64,000 nt of DNA from Paracoccaceae bacterium (GCA_011389685.1 JAABTV010000003.1:1-64000), one strand, 5' to 3'; shown: positions 44,998-54,083, counted from the first letter of the stretch. Numbers and translations: made by a program. Notes: generated from the sequence alone by a model not told the origin.

Positions 44998-46278
44998 TCA
45001 GGGCGTGGGGGCTGGAGGATCATGGGGGCGCAGCCGCGCGGCGGCGAGGGCGGAGGCGGCGACCATGAGCGTGGCGGTGGCCAGCATCAGGCCAAGCCCG
45101 CCCGCCTGATAGGTCAGCCCCGACAGCAGCGTGCCCAGTAGCCGCCCGCCAGCATTGGCCATGTAATAGAAGCCCACATCCATCGTCACCCGTTCGGCCC
45201 TTGAAAAGGCGAGGATCAGGTAGGAATGGAGCGCCGAATTGATCGCGAACAGCGCGCCGAAGACCAGCAGCCCGACGACCAGCGTGGCGGTGAGCCAGGT
45301 CTGGGGTTGCGGTGATGCCAGGGCGGCGGCGGTCAGCACCAGCGGCACCGCGGCGAGCGCCCAGGCCCAGCCCCGCGCCGCCGCGATCAGCTCGGATTCG
45401 GGGCGGCGGGTGGCGCGCAGGAGCCGCGGCGCGGTCGCCTGCACCGCGCCATAGAGGATGATCCAGAGCGCCATGAACGTGCCGACCATGAAGAACGCGG
45501 CGCGGTTGCCCTCTGCGCTGCCATCCGAGAGCACGGCGTAGAAATAGACCGGAATGCCGACGACGAACCAGACGTCGCGCGCCCCGAACAGGGCCACGCG
45601 GGCGGCGCTGAGCCAGTTCACGTTGGCGGATGTCGAGAAGACCTGGGCGAATTTCGCGCCCTTTCGCCCGCCCGGCAGGCCCGGCGGCATGGCCAGCAGG
45701 ACCGCCACGAGAATGAGGGCAAGGGTTGCCGCCATGGCCAGCACCGCGACGGTGAAACCGAGCGTCGCCAGCAGCGCCGCCCCGAGCAGGAAGCCCAGCC
45801 CCTTGACCGCGTTTTTCGACCCGGTCAGCAGCGCGACCCAGCGGAACAACCCGCCATCGGCGGTGGGGGCGAGGATCTTGACCGCGGATTTCGCCGACAT
45901 CTTGGCCAGATCCTTGGCCACGCCCGACACGCCCTGCACCAGCATGACAAAGACCACCGAAACGCCCACCGCCCAGCCCGGATCGAGCTGCGAAAGCGCC
46001 ACCAGCGCCAGCACCTGCAAGCCGAGCCCGGCGTAGAGTGTCGAAGTCAGCCCGAACCGCGCCGCGATCCAGCCCGCCGAGAGGTTGGTGAGCATGCCCG
46101 CAATCTCGTAGAGCACGAAGAGCCAGGCCAGTTGCACCGGGGTGAAGCCGAGCCGGTGGAAATGCAGCAGCACCAGCATCCTGAGCGCGCCATCGGTGAG
46201 CATGAAGGCCCAGTAGGCGGCGGTGACGGCGATATAGGCGCCGAGGCCGTCGGGATGGCGGGCCGGGCGGTCGATCAC
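44998..46278 (-). CDS. arsJ: ArsJ, organoarsenical (1-arseno-3-phosphoglycerate) MFS exporter
   Basis: The 426-residue protein has about 11-12 membrane segments. It carries the ArsJ-like stretch [23 protein letters not shown], followed by [17 protein letters not shown]. ArsJ expels 1-arseno-3-phosphoglycerate, the unstable product formed when GAPDH uses arsenate instead of phosphate; the compound hydrolyses outside. The GAPDH gene directly upstream overlaps its start by four bases, the canonical arrangement. It is the last gene of the arsenic operon, and no ArsB or Acr3 arsenite pump follows. Confidence 0.93.
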   Translation of the reverse strand: MIDRPARHPDGLGAYIAVTAAYWAFMLTDGALRMLVLLHFHRLGFTPVQLAWLFVLYEIAGMLTNLSAGWIAARFGLTSTLYAGLGLQVLALVALSQLDPGWAVGVSVVFVMLVQGVSGVAKDLAKMSAKSAVKILAPTADGGLFRWVALLTGSKNAVKGLGFLLGAALLATLGFTVAVLAMAATLALILVAVLLAMPPGLPGGRKGAKFAQVFSTSANVNWLSAARVALFGARDVWFVVGIPVYFYAVLSDGSAEGNRAAFFMVGTFMALWIILYGAVQATAPRLLRATRRPESELIAAARGWAWALAAVPLVLTAAALASPQPQTWLTATLVVGLLVFGALFAINSALHSYLILAFSRAERVTMDVGFYYMANAGGRLLGTLLSGLTYQAGGLGLMLATATLMVAASALAAARLRPHDPPAPTP

Positions 46279-47276
46279 AGCGCGGCGCCCACCATCAATG
46301 CGACATCGACAAGGCGGTGGGCATAGCCCATCTCGTTGTCATACCAGACATAGAGTTTCACCTGGGTGCCGGCGACCACCATGGTCGAGGGCGCATCGAC
46401 GATGCCCGAGCGCGGGTCGTTGGTGTAATCGGCGCTGACCAGCGGGCGTTCCTCATAGCCAAGGATGCCAGCCAGCGGTCCGTCGCGGGCGGCGTCGCGC
46501 AGGAGGGCGTTGACCTCGTCGACCGTGGTTTCTCGCGCCATTTCGAAAACGCAGTCGGTGAGCGAGGCATTGAGCAGCGGCACCCGCACGGCATGGCCGT
46601 TGAGCCGGCCTTCGAGTTCGGGATAGATCAGCGTGATCGCGGTGGCGCTGCCGGTGGTGGTGGGAATGAGCGAGTTGAGCGCCGAGCGCGCCCGGCGCAG
46701 ATCCTTGGCCGGGCGGTCGACGATGGTTTGCGTGTTGGTCACGTCATGGATCGTGGTGATCGAGCCGTGCCGGATGCCGATCGACTCGTGCAGGACCTTG
46801 ACCACCGGCGCGAGGCAGTTGGTGGTGCAGGAGGCGGCGGTCACGATCCGGTGCGCGGCGGGGTCGTATTGGTGCTGGTTCACGCCATAGACGATATTGG
46901 CGGTGGGACCGTCCTTGACCGGGGCCGAGACCACGAGTTTCTTCACGCCGGCGTCGAAATAGGGGGCGAGTTTCGCCTCGGACTTGAACACGCCGGTGCA
47001 GTCGATCACCACATCGACCCCGTCGAGCGGCAGCTTCGACAGGTCGCCGGTGCCGATGAAGGGCAGCCGCGTGCCGTTGATGCTTATGCTCTGCGCGTCA
47101 TGGTCGAAATCCGCATCCCACCTCCCGTGGACGGTGTCGAATTCCAGCAGATGCGCCTGCATCGCCGCATCGCCCACCGCGTCGTTGATCCATGCGATGG
47201 TGGCGCCACGTTCGAGCAGCGGTTTCAGGGCCAGTTTGCCGACCCGGCCAAGCCCGTTCAGCGCATAGACGGTCAC
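46275..47276 (-). CDS. ArsJ-associated glyceraldehyde-3-phosphate dehydrogenase
   Basis: The 333-residue protein has the N-terminal NAD-binding [13 protein letters not shown], the catalytic Cys in [13 protein letters not shown] and the catalytic His in [12 protein letters not shown]. It also has LVDVALMVG near the end and the typical [11 protein letters not shown]. In arsenic clusters this GAPDH makes 1-arseno-3-phosphoglycerate from G3P and arsenate for export by ArsJ. It starts at GTG 47276, overlapping the ArsR-ArsC stop (GTGA), and its stop overlaps arsJ. It differs from a glycolytic GAPDH mainly in context; sequence alone would not settle the role. Confidence 0.92.
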   Translation of the reverse strand: MTVYALNGLGRVGKLALKPLLERGATIAWINDAVGDAAMQAHLLEFDTVHGRWDADFDHDAQSISINGTRLPFIGTGDLSKLPLDGVDVVIDCTGVFKSEAKLAPYFDAGVKKLVVSAPVKDGPTANIVYGVNQHQYDPAAHRIVTAASCTTNCLAPVVKVLHESIGIRHGSITTIHDVTNTQTIVDRPAKDLRRARSALNSLIPTTTGSATAITLIYPELEGRLNGHAVRVPLLNASLTDCVFEMARETTVDEVNALLRDAARDGPLAGILGYEERPLVSADYTNDPRSGIVDAPSTMVVAGTQVKLYVWYDNEMGYAHRLVDVALMVGAAL

Positions 47277-48118
47277 GCCGATTCCCCCGCCTCGGCGCGG
47301 CCGATATCGTCCATCGCCTTTTGCAGCGAGATCCGGTCGAGCGACTCCAGCGGCAGTGCGGTGAATGCCCTGATCCGGTTCAGGAGCGCGCCGTAAGCCT
47401 GATGAAACGCAAGGCTTTTCTCGGCGTCGGTGCCTTCGACCTTGACCGGGTCGGGCATGCCCCAATGGGCGCTGACGGGTTGACCGGACCAGGCCGGGCA
47501 ATCCTCGTTCGCGGCGCGGTTGCAGACGGTGAAGACGAAGTCGAACTTGGGGGCGTCGGGGCCTTGAAACTCGGCGACGGTCTTGGCGCGCAGAACCGAG
47601 ACGTCATGCCCCTTCTGCTTGAGCACTTCGACCGCGAACGGGTTCAGTTCCGAATTGGGTGTCGTGCCTGCGGAATAGGCGTTGAACCGTTCGCCGGCCT
47701 CCTTGCGCAGGATCGATTCGGCAAAGATCGAGCGGGCGGAGTTTCCGGTGCAGATGAAGAGGACATTGAATTTCGGTGTGGCCATGGGGTGGGCTCCTGT
47801 GAGCGAGGTCAGGGTGAGGGGAGAGCATATTTCGGGACGGCCGCGACAGCAGTCGAGCAGCAGGTGGTCAAGGGTGCGGCGCAGTTCGGCCATGTCGATG
47901 GAATAGCGCAGCGAGGTCGCCTCGCGCCGCTGGATGACCAGCCCGGCGCGCATCAGCGCGTTGAGATAGGCCGACAGCGTCGAGGGTTTGAGGCCGAGCG
48001 CATCGGCCAGCTCGCCCGCGGGCACGTGATCGGGATAGCGCCGCATGAGCAGTCGGAAAATGGCCAGCCGCTGCGGATGGCCAAGGGTCGAGAGGCGGAG
48101 GGTGATCGCATGTTCCAT
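47273..48118 (-). CDS. ArsR-ArsC fusion: arsenic-responsive repressor and arsenate reductase
   Basis: The 281-residue protein joins an ArsR winged-helix domain (residues 1-95: [37 protein letters not shown]) to a low-molecular-weight-phosphatase-type ArsC (from about 113; [10 protein letters not shown] with nucleophile Cys123, then [12 protein letters not shown]). Three Cys after the HTH (Cys90, Cys91, Cys98, in [13 protein letters not shown]) resemble the As(III) site of Acidithiobacillus ArsR. So one polypeptide may both sense arsenite and make it from arsenate. It is the first gene of the arsenic operon. Its ATG lies inside a palindrome and has no ribosome site. Confidence 0.92.
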   Translation of the reverse strand: MEHAITLRLSTLGHPQRLAIFRLLMRRYPDHVPAGELADALGLKPSTLSAYLNALMRAGLVIQRREATSLRYSIDMAELRRTLDHLLLDCCRGRPEICSPLTLTSLTGAHPMATPKFNVLFICTGNSARSIFAESILRKEAGERFNAYSAGTTPNSELNPFAVEVLKQKGHDVSVLRAKTVAEFQGPDAPKFDFVFTVCNRAANEDCPAWSGQPVSAHWGMPDPVKVEGTDAEKSLAFHQAYGALLNRIRAFTALPLESLDRISLQKAMDDIGRAEAGESA

Positions 48119-48135
48119 AATTCATGAATAATGGA
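48114..48135 (-). promoter_or_regulatory. ArsR operator palindrome overlapping the start codon
   Basis: TCCAT at 48114 and ATGGA at 48131-48135 flank the perfect core ATTCATGAAT (48119-48128). The dyad covers the ATG of the ArsR-ArsC gene (48118-48116). On the minus strand a TTGCGC...TATTCA pair spaced 16 bases would place the transcription start at or a few bases before the ATG. The message could therefore be leaderless and repression could act on the promoter itself. Confidence 0.6.
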
Positions 48136-48261
48136 AATAAGGATTCGCGCAAGTTCCGTCGGGCGATGTCATGCAATCTTCACAATGGCGCGCCGGGGGT
48201 CGGGGGGCGCGCGCGAATGTGCCCGGGTGGGACTTCCGGTGCCCTCGCGGCCCAGATGCGA

Positions 48262-48801
48262 TCAGTCCGGGTGGACGTTGCGCAGGGTGCAGCCGGAGTC
48301 CAGGATGACCGCCAGCCAGTTCACATCCGCCTGCATTCCGCGTTCGGCCAGCCAGGCGTCCTGAAGCCGGTAGGCGGGCCGTTCCTGCGCCGCCGGGCAA
48401 TTCCAGTCATGCGCCGCCTGGCGGTGGTGGACCAGTTCGTGGAGCAGCGTGCTCACATCCCGGGCATTGCCGGGATCCCATGGCTCGACCAGCAGGATCT
48501 CTTGCCGGGCGCCGTCGTAGAGGCCGCGGAGTCGCCCGGGCTGGATGTGCGATGCCGTGCCGCGCCGCGCGGCCGCCTCGCTTTGGCTGACAAGCCGGAC
48601 GCGCGGGGCAGGGGTGCGCCGGTCCCATTTGCTGTGCGCGTCGAGCCAATCGTCGAGGATCGACACCAGCGCCTGCATGGTCCCGGCACTGCGCCATCGA
48701 GCGGCGGGGTCCGGACGGGTTTCGACCTCGGCAGCGGGGTGCGTCGGACAACAGAGGACAAGGGCCGTGGCGAGCGCCACGGCAAGCCGAATGCGGGGCA
48801 T
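48262..48801 (-). CDS. Exported DUF6647-like putative metalloprotease
   Basis: The 179-residue protein has a signal peptide (IRLAVALATALVLCC, cut near residue 22-25; a Cys in that stretch might allow lipidation, but no clear lipobox is seen). It has the zinc-protease motif HELVHHRQ (about residue 120), preceded by LLVEPWDPGNARDVSTLL. This fits the small DUF6647 family. Peptidase activity is not established. The gene is divergent from a GcvA-type LysR regulator, which may control it. The 142-base gap to the arsenic operon contains the ArsR operator. Confidence 0.75.
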   Translation of the reverse strand: MPRIRLAVALATALVLCCPTHPAAEVETRPDPAARWRSAGTMQALVSILDDWLDAHSKWDRRTPAPRVRLVSQSEAAARRGTASHIQPGRLRGLYDGARQEILLVEPWDPGNARDVSTLLHELVHHRQAAHDWNCPAAQERPAYRLQDAWLAERGMQADVNWLAVILDSGCTLRNVHPD

Positions 48802-48910
48802 GGAACCCTCCGGGGCCGGTTCTGTGGTTTGGTGGTCCGATGCTACAGGATCGACCGTTTCGCACCGAATGATTGCTTTTCAACCGCGATTGAAGCAGGT
48901 TCATGGAGAG

Positions 48911-49822
48911 ATGGGACGCAAGTTACCCCCCTTCGCCGCGGTCCGCGCCTTCGAGGCCGCGGCGCGGCATATGTCGGTGAAGGCAGCGGCGGACGAGCTG
49001 TGCCTGACCGCTTCTGCCGTCAGCCACCAGATCAAGGTGCTTGAAGGCTTTCTCGACACCCGGCTTTTCGAAAGGTCCGGCAACCGGCTGGCGCTGACCC
49101 TGACCGGGATGGCCTATGCCGGCAAGCTGACCCGGCTCCTCGACGATTTGCGCGACCAGACCGAGAGGATCAGCGGCGGGGCGGCGCCCTTGCGGGTGCT
49201 GTCGACTCCGGGCTTTGCCGCGCGCTGGCTTGTGCCGCGGCTTTCGCGGTTCGAATTCGCCGAGGACATCCGGTTGCGCGTGTCGAACGGGGCGCCGTCG
49301 CTCGACTTTGCGACCAACGGTGCCGATGTGGTGATCCAGTGGATGGACCGGCCGACGCCGGGGCTTCTGGTCGAGCCGCTGTTGGAATCGACGCGCTATC
49401 CGGTGATCTCGCCCGGGCTGAAAGCGCGTGAGAACGTGAACCGGCCCGAAGACCTTCTGCGCCTCACCCTTCTTTATGACGAGACCGGTGATGCCTGGCC
49501 CGAATGGTGCGCTGCGGTCGGTCTCGACCGGTCCGAACTGCCGCCCGGGCCGACCTTGCCGAATTGCGAACTGGCCACGACGATGGTGGAGCAGGGGCAG
49601 GGCGTGGCCCTCGCCTATGACGCGGTGGTGCGCGGAACGCTTGCCTCGGGGCGACTCGAGCGGCTTTTTGATACCGTGACCGGGCCGGTCGCGATCTATG
49701 CGGTGGCCTGTCCGGTCTCCCGCTCCGCAGAGCCCCGGATCGCCGCCTTGCGCCGGTGGCTGCGCGCCGAAGCGCGGGCGGAGGGCGTGCTGCCCGTGCA
49801 TGCTCGGCAAATGGCCCTGTAG
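48911..49822 (+). CDS. LysR-family regulator, GcvA/AmpR-like
   Basis: The 303-residue protein has the GcvA/AmpR-type N-terminus LPPFAAVRAFEAAARHMSVKAAADELCLTASAVSHQIKVLE and a C-terminal effector-binding domain with LRVLSTPGFAARWLVPRL, typical of this branch. ATG 48911 (MGRKLPPF) was chosen because the family starts a few residues before the HTH. Upstream in-frame ATG 48869 would add 14 residues. It is divergent from the DUF6647-like gene (109-base gap), its most likely target. The gene is followed by a repeat region. Confidence 0.9.
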   Translation: MGRKLPPFAAVRAFEAAARHMSVKAAADELCLTASAVSHQIKVLEGFLDTRLFERSGNRLALTLTGMAYAGKLTRLLDDLRDQTERISGGAAPLRVLSTPGFAARWLVPRLSRFEFAEDIRLRVSNGAPSLDFATNGADVVIQWMDRPTPGLLVEPLLESTRYPVISPGLKARENVNRPEDLLRLTLLYDETGDAWPEWCAAVGLDRSELPPGPTLPNCELATTMVEQGQGVALAYDAVVRGTLASGRLERLFDTVTGPVAIYAVACPVSRSAEPRIAALRRWLRAEARAEGVLPVHARQMAL

Positions 49823-50310
49823 CCGGCGGGGTGCCTGCCAGGCGGGCGCTGCGCGGCGACGCAAGGGGGGGCAACCTGCGCTTCAGGCCAGGCCCACCCT
49901 GCTCCGCTGCACGTCCCGGGCCTGTTGCATCGAATTGGGTTCGGTTGCCGCCCGAGCTGAAAGCAGCCCGGGCCGATTGAATTCGATCAAACGCGACGCA
50001 CCCACACCCTATGGCGTATCGCACCAAATCGAATTCGCCCCGCCCGAAACGGCGGCGCAGCCGCCCGGGCAGCACACCATTGCCCGGCAGGCGGTTTTTC
50101 TACGAAGAACCTGCCGGGAGGGGGCCGCCCCGTCGTGCCGGAGGCACGCCTTTGGCGTGACCGGGTGCTTTCGATGGGTTGCGCGTCGCCCGAAGCAAGG
50201 AAGGACGTTGCAAGATAAACTGCCCAACGCTGATGTGGTGAGCACCCGACCGCGGCCATGTGCTGCCCTTTCGTTGGGCATGGGGCGAATTCGATCAAAC
50301 GCGGCACGCC
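49823..50310. repeat. Composite repeat region: short repeats flanking structured copy B
   Basis: No gene is present in this gap. A hairpin GCCCGAGCTG...CAGCCCGGGC (49951-49975) is followed by ATCAAACGCGACGCACC (49986-50002). The structured element, copy B, runs from about 50037 to 50281, and a second ATCAAACGCGGCACGCC (50294-50310) abuts the kinase stop. Copy B matches 12834-13037, except that a strong extra hairpin (CCCGGCAGG...CCTGCCGGG, about 50083-50118) is inserted after AGCACAC. The two ATCAAACGCG repeats bracket the element in direct orientation. Confidence 0.65.
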
Positions 50311-51612
50311 TTAGCGAGCGATGACGATATCGGCCCTCAGCCCGCCGAGCCTGTCACTCGTTCCCAGCCGGAGCACGCCACCATGGGCGCGGGCCACGTC
50401 GGTCGCGATCGACAGGCCCAGCCCGACGCCCGAGCCGCGGTTCTGGTTGCGCGCCGTGTCGAGCCGGGTGAAGGGGCGGGTTGCCTCTTCGCGGCTTTCG
50501 GGCGGGATGCCGGGGCCGTCATCCTCGACCCGGATGCGCAGCGACTTGTCGGTCAGTTCGACCGAGACCTCGGCGCGGTTGCCATAGCGCACCGCGTTGG
50601 CGACCAGGTTCTCGATCGCGCGCCGGGTGGCCAGCGTCCGCAGAGACACGCTGCCCTCGCCGCTCGCCTGGACGAGGGTGACGGGGTCGCCCGCACGCTG
50701 GCAATCATCGACGATTCGGCGCACCAGGGCGACCGGATCGGTCGGTTCGGTTTCGCCTTCGGAGGCGTCGCGCACGAAACTCAGGAAGGCATCGAGCAGG
50801 CGCTGCATCTCGTCGACATCCTGTTCCAGCGGCGCGCGCTCGTCCTCGTCAAGCAGAGACAGGCCGAGGCGCAGGCGGGTCAGCGGGGTGCGCAGGTCGT
50901 GGCTGACCCCCGAGAGCATCAGCGTGCGTTGTTCGATCTGGCGTTCGAGCCGGGCGCGCATGTCGAGAAAGGCATGGCCGGCGGCCCGCACCTCGACCGC
51001 GCCGGTGGGCCGGTAGGGCACGTGACGGCCCCGCCCGAAGGCTTCGGCGGCGCGGGCAAGCCGTTTGATCGGGCGCAACTGGTTGCGCATGTAGATGAAG
51101 GCGATCACGGTCAGCAGGATGCCGAAGAACAGCATGTTGGCAAACAGCTGATGCGGGTTGCGCGCCGAGACCCTGAGCCGGTCGAAGCCCAGTTCGAGCG
51201 GACCGGCATCGCTTTGGACATAGACCTGCACCCGCTTGTCATCGGGCAGGGCGATGCCGGCGAAACCGGGCAGGCGCGCGCGCATTTCCTCGCGGATGAT
51301 CAGCCCCGAGAAATCGTACCAGCGCCGGATGTCGCGCATCGGCAGCGCGCTGTCGTCGAGCTGCCGCACCGTGATCTGCAACCGCTCGGCCTGATCCGCG
51401 GCCCTGTCATAGCCGCTTTCGACCGAGGCGATGACGAGCGCGAGTTCGCGGATCGTGCTCTGGCTCATCTGGCGGGTGACGCCTTCGAAATGGCGCTGGA
51501 CGAAGACCACCGAGACGACCAGTTGCAGCAGGACGACCGGCAGGATCAGGATCAGCGCCGCCCGCCCGTAGAGCGAGCGCGGCATATAGCGTTTGAGCCA
51601 TCCGAAAAACAT
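50311..51612 (-). CDS. EnvZ-like sensor histidine kinase, no adjacent response regulator
   Basis: The 433-residue inner-membrane kinase has a first membrane segment at about 19-40, a periplasmic sensor region, a second segment near 160-180, HAMP, the phospho-acceptor His in LSGVSHDLRTPLTRLRL and an HATPase domain (NLVANAVRYG, VEDDGPGIP, GSGVGLGLSIA). The EnvZ/OmpR type is clear from the H-box. The expected OmpR-like partner is absent on both sides; an MBL gene diverges from its 5' end and a repeat lies at its 3' end. ATG 51612 (MFFGWLKRYMP) was chosen, and a longer open frame upstream is antisense shadow of the MBL gene. Confidence 0.9.
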   Translation of the reverse strand: MFFGWLKRYMPRSLYGRAALILILPVVLLQLVVSVVFVQRHFEGVTRQMSQSTIRELALVIASVESGYDRAADQAERLQITVRQLDDSALPMRDIRRWYDFSGLIIREEMRARLPGFAGIALPDDKRVQVYVQSDAGPLELGFDRLRVSARNPHQLFANMLFFGILLTVIAFIYMRNQLRPIKRLARAAEAFGRGRHVPYRPTGAVEVRAAGHAFLDMRARLERQIEQRTLMLSGVSHDLRTPLTRLRLGLSLLDEDERAPLEQDVDEMQRLLDAFLSFVRDASEGETEPTDPVALVRRIVDDCQRAGDPVTLVQASGEGSVSLRTLATRRAIENLVANAVRYGNRAEVSVELTDKSLRIRVEDDGPGIPPESREEATRPFTRLDTARNQNRGSGVGLGLSIATDVARAHGGVLRLGTSDRLGGLRADIVIAR

Positions 51613-51651
51613 GCCTATTCCTAGCCGGGGAACGAGCGACAAGGAAGAGCG

Positions 51652-52563
51652 ATGCAAAGCCCCGACGATTTCAACCCGACCCCCGGCGATCCGATCGAGA
51701 TCGAACCGGGACTGACCCGGATCCTGGCGCCCAACCCGTCGCCGATGACCTATCGCGGCACCAACACCTACCTTCTGGGGGAGCGACAGTTGGCCGTGAT
51801 CGACCCGGGGCCGGAAAACGCGGTGCATCTGCGTGCCATTCTGGACGCGCTGCGCCCCGGGCAGGAGATCAGCCATATCGTCGTGACCCATTCGCATGTC
51901 GATCACTCGCCGCTGTCGCGGGCGCTGGCGCGCGAGACCGGCGCGCCGATCGTGGGATTCGGCGATTGGCAGGCGGGGCGATCCCCGGTGATGCAGAAGC
52001 TGGCCGAGGAAGGGCTGGCCGGGGGCGGCGAGGGGGTCGATACGGCGTTTCACCCCGACCGGGTGCTGGGCGATGGCGAGACCCTTGCGGGCGATGGCTG
52101 GAATCTGCGGGCGATCCACACGCCGGGGCATTACGGCAATCACATCAGTCTCGCATGGGGCGATGCGCTGTTTTGCGGCGATCACGTGATGGGCTGGGCC
52201 AGTTCGCTGGTCTCGCCGCCGGACGGGGATCTGAGCGATTTCATGGCCTCCTGCGCGCGGCTTCGGCGCCGCGGCTGGCGGGTGTTCCACGCCGGTCACG
52301 GTGCGCCGATCGACGACCCGGCGGGGCGGCTCGACTGGCTGGTGGCCCATCGGCAGGGACGCGAGGCCGAGATCCTCGCGCGGCTGGCGGACGGCCCCGA
52401 CACCGCCTATGGGCTGGCCACGCGGATCTATACCGACACGCCACCCGCGCTGATCGGCGCCGCCACGCGCAACGTGTTTGCGCATCTCGTGGACCTGACC
52501 GGCAGACGACGGGTGACGCCACACCCGCAGCTGTCCGCCGAGGCCAGCTTCGCGCTCGTTTGA
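51652..52563 (+). CDS. MBL-fold metallo-hydrolase (LACTB2/GloB-like)
   Basis: The 303-residue protein has the metallo-beta-lactamase metal motif VTHSHVDHSPLS, later His in IHTPGHYGNHISLAW, Asp in LFCGDHVMGW and His in VFHAGHGAPI, giving a full dinuclear site. A C-terminal winged-helix-like extension (DTAYGLATRIY...RNVFAHLVDL) resembles LACTB2-type hydrolases. The substrate is unknown; thioesterase- or nuclease-like activity is possible. An AAGGAAGAGCG ribosome site precedes ATG 51652. It is divergent from the kinase gene by 39 bases, so the promoters must overlap. Confidence 0.9.
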   Translation: MQSPDDFNPTPGDPIEIEPGLTRILAPNPSPMTYRGTNTYLLGERQLAVIDPGPENAVHLRAILDALRPGQEISHIVVTHSHVDHSPLSRALARETGAPIVGFGDWQAGRSPVMQKLAEEGLAGGGEGVDTAFHPDRVLGDGETLAGDGWNLRAIHTPGHYGNHISLAWGDALFCGDHVMGWASSLVSPPDGDLSDFMASCARLRRRGWRVFHAGHGAPIDDPAGRLDWLVAHRQGREAEILARLADGPDTAYGLATRIYTDTPPALIGAATRNVFAHLVDLTGRRRVTPHPQLSAEASFALV

Positions 52564-52643
52564 TCCGGCCTGAACAAGGAGCGAAACGAGGCGCAAATTC
52601 CTCTGGACGCCCGCGCCGAGCTTTGCTATCTGCAGCCTCGTGT

Positions 52644-52718
52644 TCCGGCGTAGCTCAGCGGTAGAGCAGTTGACTGTTAATCAATTGGTCGTAGGTTCGA
52701 TCCCTACCGCCGGAGCCA
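52644..52718 (+). tRNA. tRNA-Asn (GTT)
   Basis: The acceptor stem TCCGGCG/CGCCGGA, D-arm GCTC-AGCGGTA-GAGC, anticodon loop CTGTTAA (anticodon GTT) and T-arm GTAGG-TTCGATC-CCTAC complete the cloverleaf, followed by discriminator G and an encoded CCA. The region directly after it changes composition and carries an ABC exporter, so the 3' end is a candidate integration point, though no duplicated tRNA end was found. Confidence 0.97.
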
Positions 52719-53405
52719 AAAAACCAAAAGAAAACAGGAAGATAACAGAAAGCGCCTCGAGCGTTTTCTCTTCCTTGTTTTCCGTGTCCGTCCTATGTCC
52801 ACAATCTGGAGAGCTGTGTTCGCCGCGCCAGAATCGCTCTGCACGGTCTCTGACATTTGTGACACGGAAAGGTTCCAATGCCGGGTTGTTGCGTCCTGCG
52901 GTGAACAGGTTGTGGCCTTAGGAATTTCCTCCGGGCGCGAAGAGAGAAAGCAAATGTTCGCCGCCGGTGCCCCGTAATGGGTAAAAGCTGCCCATTGGAG
53001 CCTGATTTCATGCGGCCCGGATCGGCCGGCGGCACCGCACCCGAAAGAACAGGCTGCCAGAATGCGCCAAGCGCGAAGGCGGGCCATCGCAGGTTCTCCG
53101 GCCCGAAAATGCCGGATTGCGAAAGCCTCGGAACCAGTTCGATCGCGCTCATCACGCCCAGGAGAATCCACAGAAACCCCGGAGCACCGGTCTTCGGCGC
53201 CTGGCCGGGGGCGGCTGCCGATCTCTTTGGGATGCGAAGCTCATGTCCGAGGGGGGGGGCGGCTTTCGCGTCGAGAAGACCAAGATCGAAGCGTTGGAAA
53301 GGATCGGATCAAAATGGCCATATGAGCCGGATTTGGTATTCTTTGCCCGATTGTTCGCCTTTCGCGCAATTCAGCGGACGCCAAGCCGTTCAATCCTTCT
53401 GCGGC
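52719..53405. other. Gap after tRNA-Asn with a possible gene fragment
   Basis: No complete gene is present. On the minus strand, about 53050-53200 encodes GFLWILLGVMSAIELV and then GIFGPENLRWPAFALGAFWQPV, which looks like genuine protein and recalls the N-terminal membrane helix of Rhodobacterales rhomboid-family proteins. There is no good start upstream and the frame degenerates after GAVPPADPGR, so it is at most a decayed fragment. The remainder is featureless, lower-G+C sequence. A C-rich/G-rich run (eight G's) occurs near 53251. Confidence 0.35.
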
Positions 53406-54083
53406 CTACCCGGTGACCAACCCATCCGCTACCGCTATCTGTCTTCGACAGCACGCCGCGATTTTCTCATCATGGGTCGAAATCAGGAAAGTTGTGACTT
53501 CGTCCCGATTGATTTCACTGATCAGTTCCATCACCTGTCGGGCCGAGGCCCGATCCAGGTTTCCTGTCGGTTCGTCCGCCAACACCAGTTGCGGCGTGTT
53601 CATCAAAGCGCGTGCAACCGCCACGCGCTGTTTTTGGCCGCCTGACAGTTTGGTCGTTGCAAAATCGACGCGGTCTTCAAGCCCCATGCGCACAAGCAAC
53701 TCGCGCCCGCGCCGGCGGGCAGCAGACGTTTCGCGGCCTTCGCGCACGGCGGTCGGGAAAATGACGTTTTCCAGGGCGGTGAAATCGGGCAGCAGGTTAT
53801 GGAACTGAAACACGAAGCCGATGTGGCGGTTGCGGAACTCTGTCAGCGCAGCGTCATCCGCGGCGACCAGATCTTGCCCAAGCATCCGATAGCGTCCGGA
53901 TGTGGGCTTCATCAATGTGCCAAGAATCGTCAGAAGCGTGCTCTTGCCGGATCCCGAGGGGCCAAGCAGCGCGGCCAACTCACCCGTATCGAGGGTCAGC
54001 GACAGGCCGCGCAAGACATGCGTCGCGGTTTCGCCTTCACCGAAGGTCTTGACCAGATCGCGAACGTCCAAGAGCGTGCTCAT
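53406..54083 (-). CDS. ABC exporter ATPase, LolD/MacB-type
   Basis: The 225-residue ATPase has Walker A GPSGSGKST, VFQFHNLLPDFTALENV, signature LSGGQKQRVAVARALM, Walker B LVLADEPTGNLD and switch His STHDEKIAA. Length and motifs place it with LolD/MacB/FtsE-type mechanotransmission ATPases. It partners the FtsX-like permease encoded upstream; ATG 54083 overlaps that gene's stop (ATGA). The composition of this three-gene operon is less G+C-rich than its surroundings. Cargo is unknown. Confidence 0.92.
   Translation of the reverse strand: MSTLLDVRDLVKTFGEGETATHVLRGLSLTLDTGELAALLGPSGSGKSTLLTILGTLMKPTSGRYRMLGQDLVAADDAALTEFRNRHIGFVFQFHNLLPDFTALENVIFPTAVREGRETSAARRRGRELLVRMGLEDRVDFATTKLSGGQKQRVAVARALMNTPQLVLADEPTGNLDRASARQVMELISEINRDEVTTFLISTHDEKIAACCRRQIAVADGLVTG

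Noticed and set aside
51613-52596. N-terminal extension of the histidine kinase frame
   Set aside because: It is antisense to the MBL-fold gene; the kinase starts naturally at MFFGWLKRYMP with its first membrane segment following.
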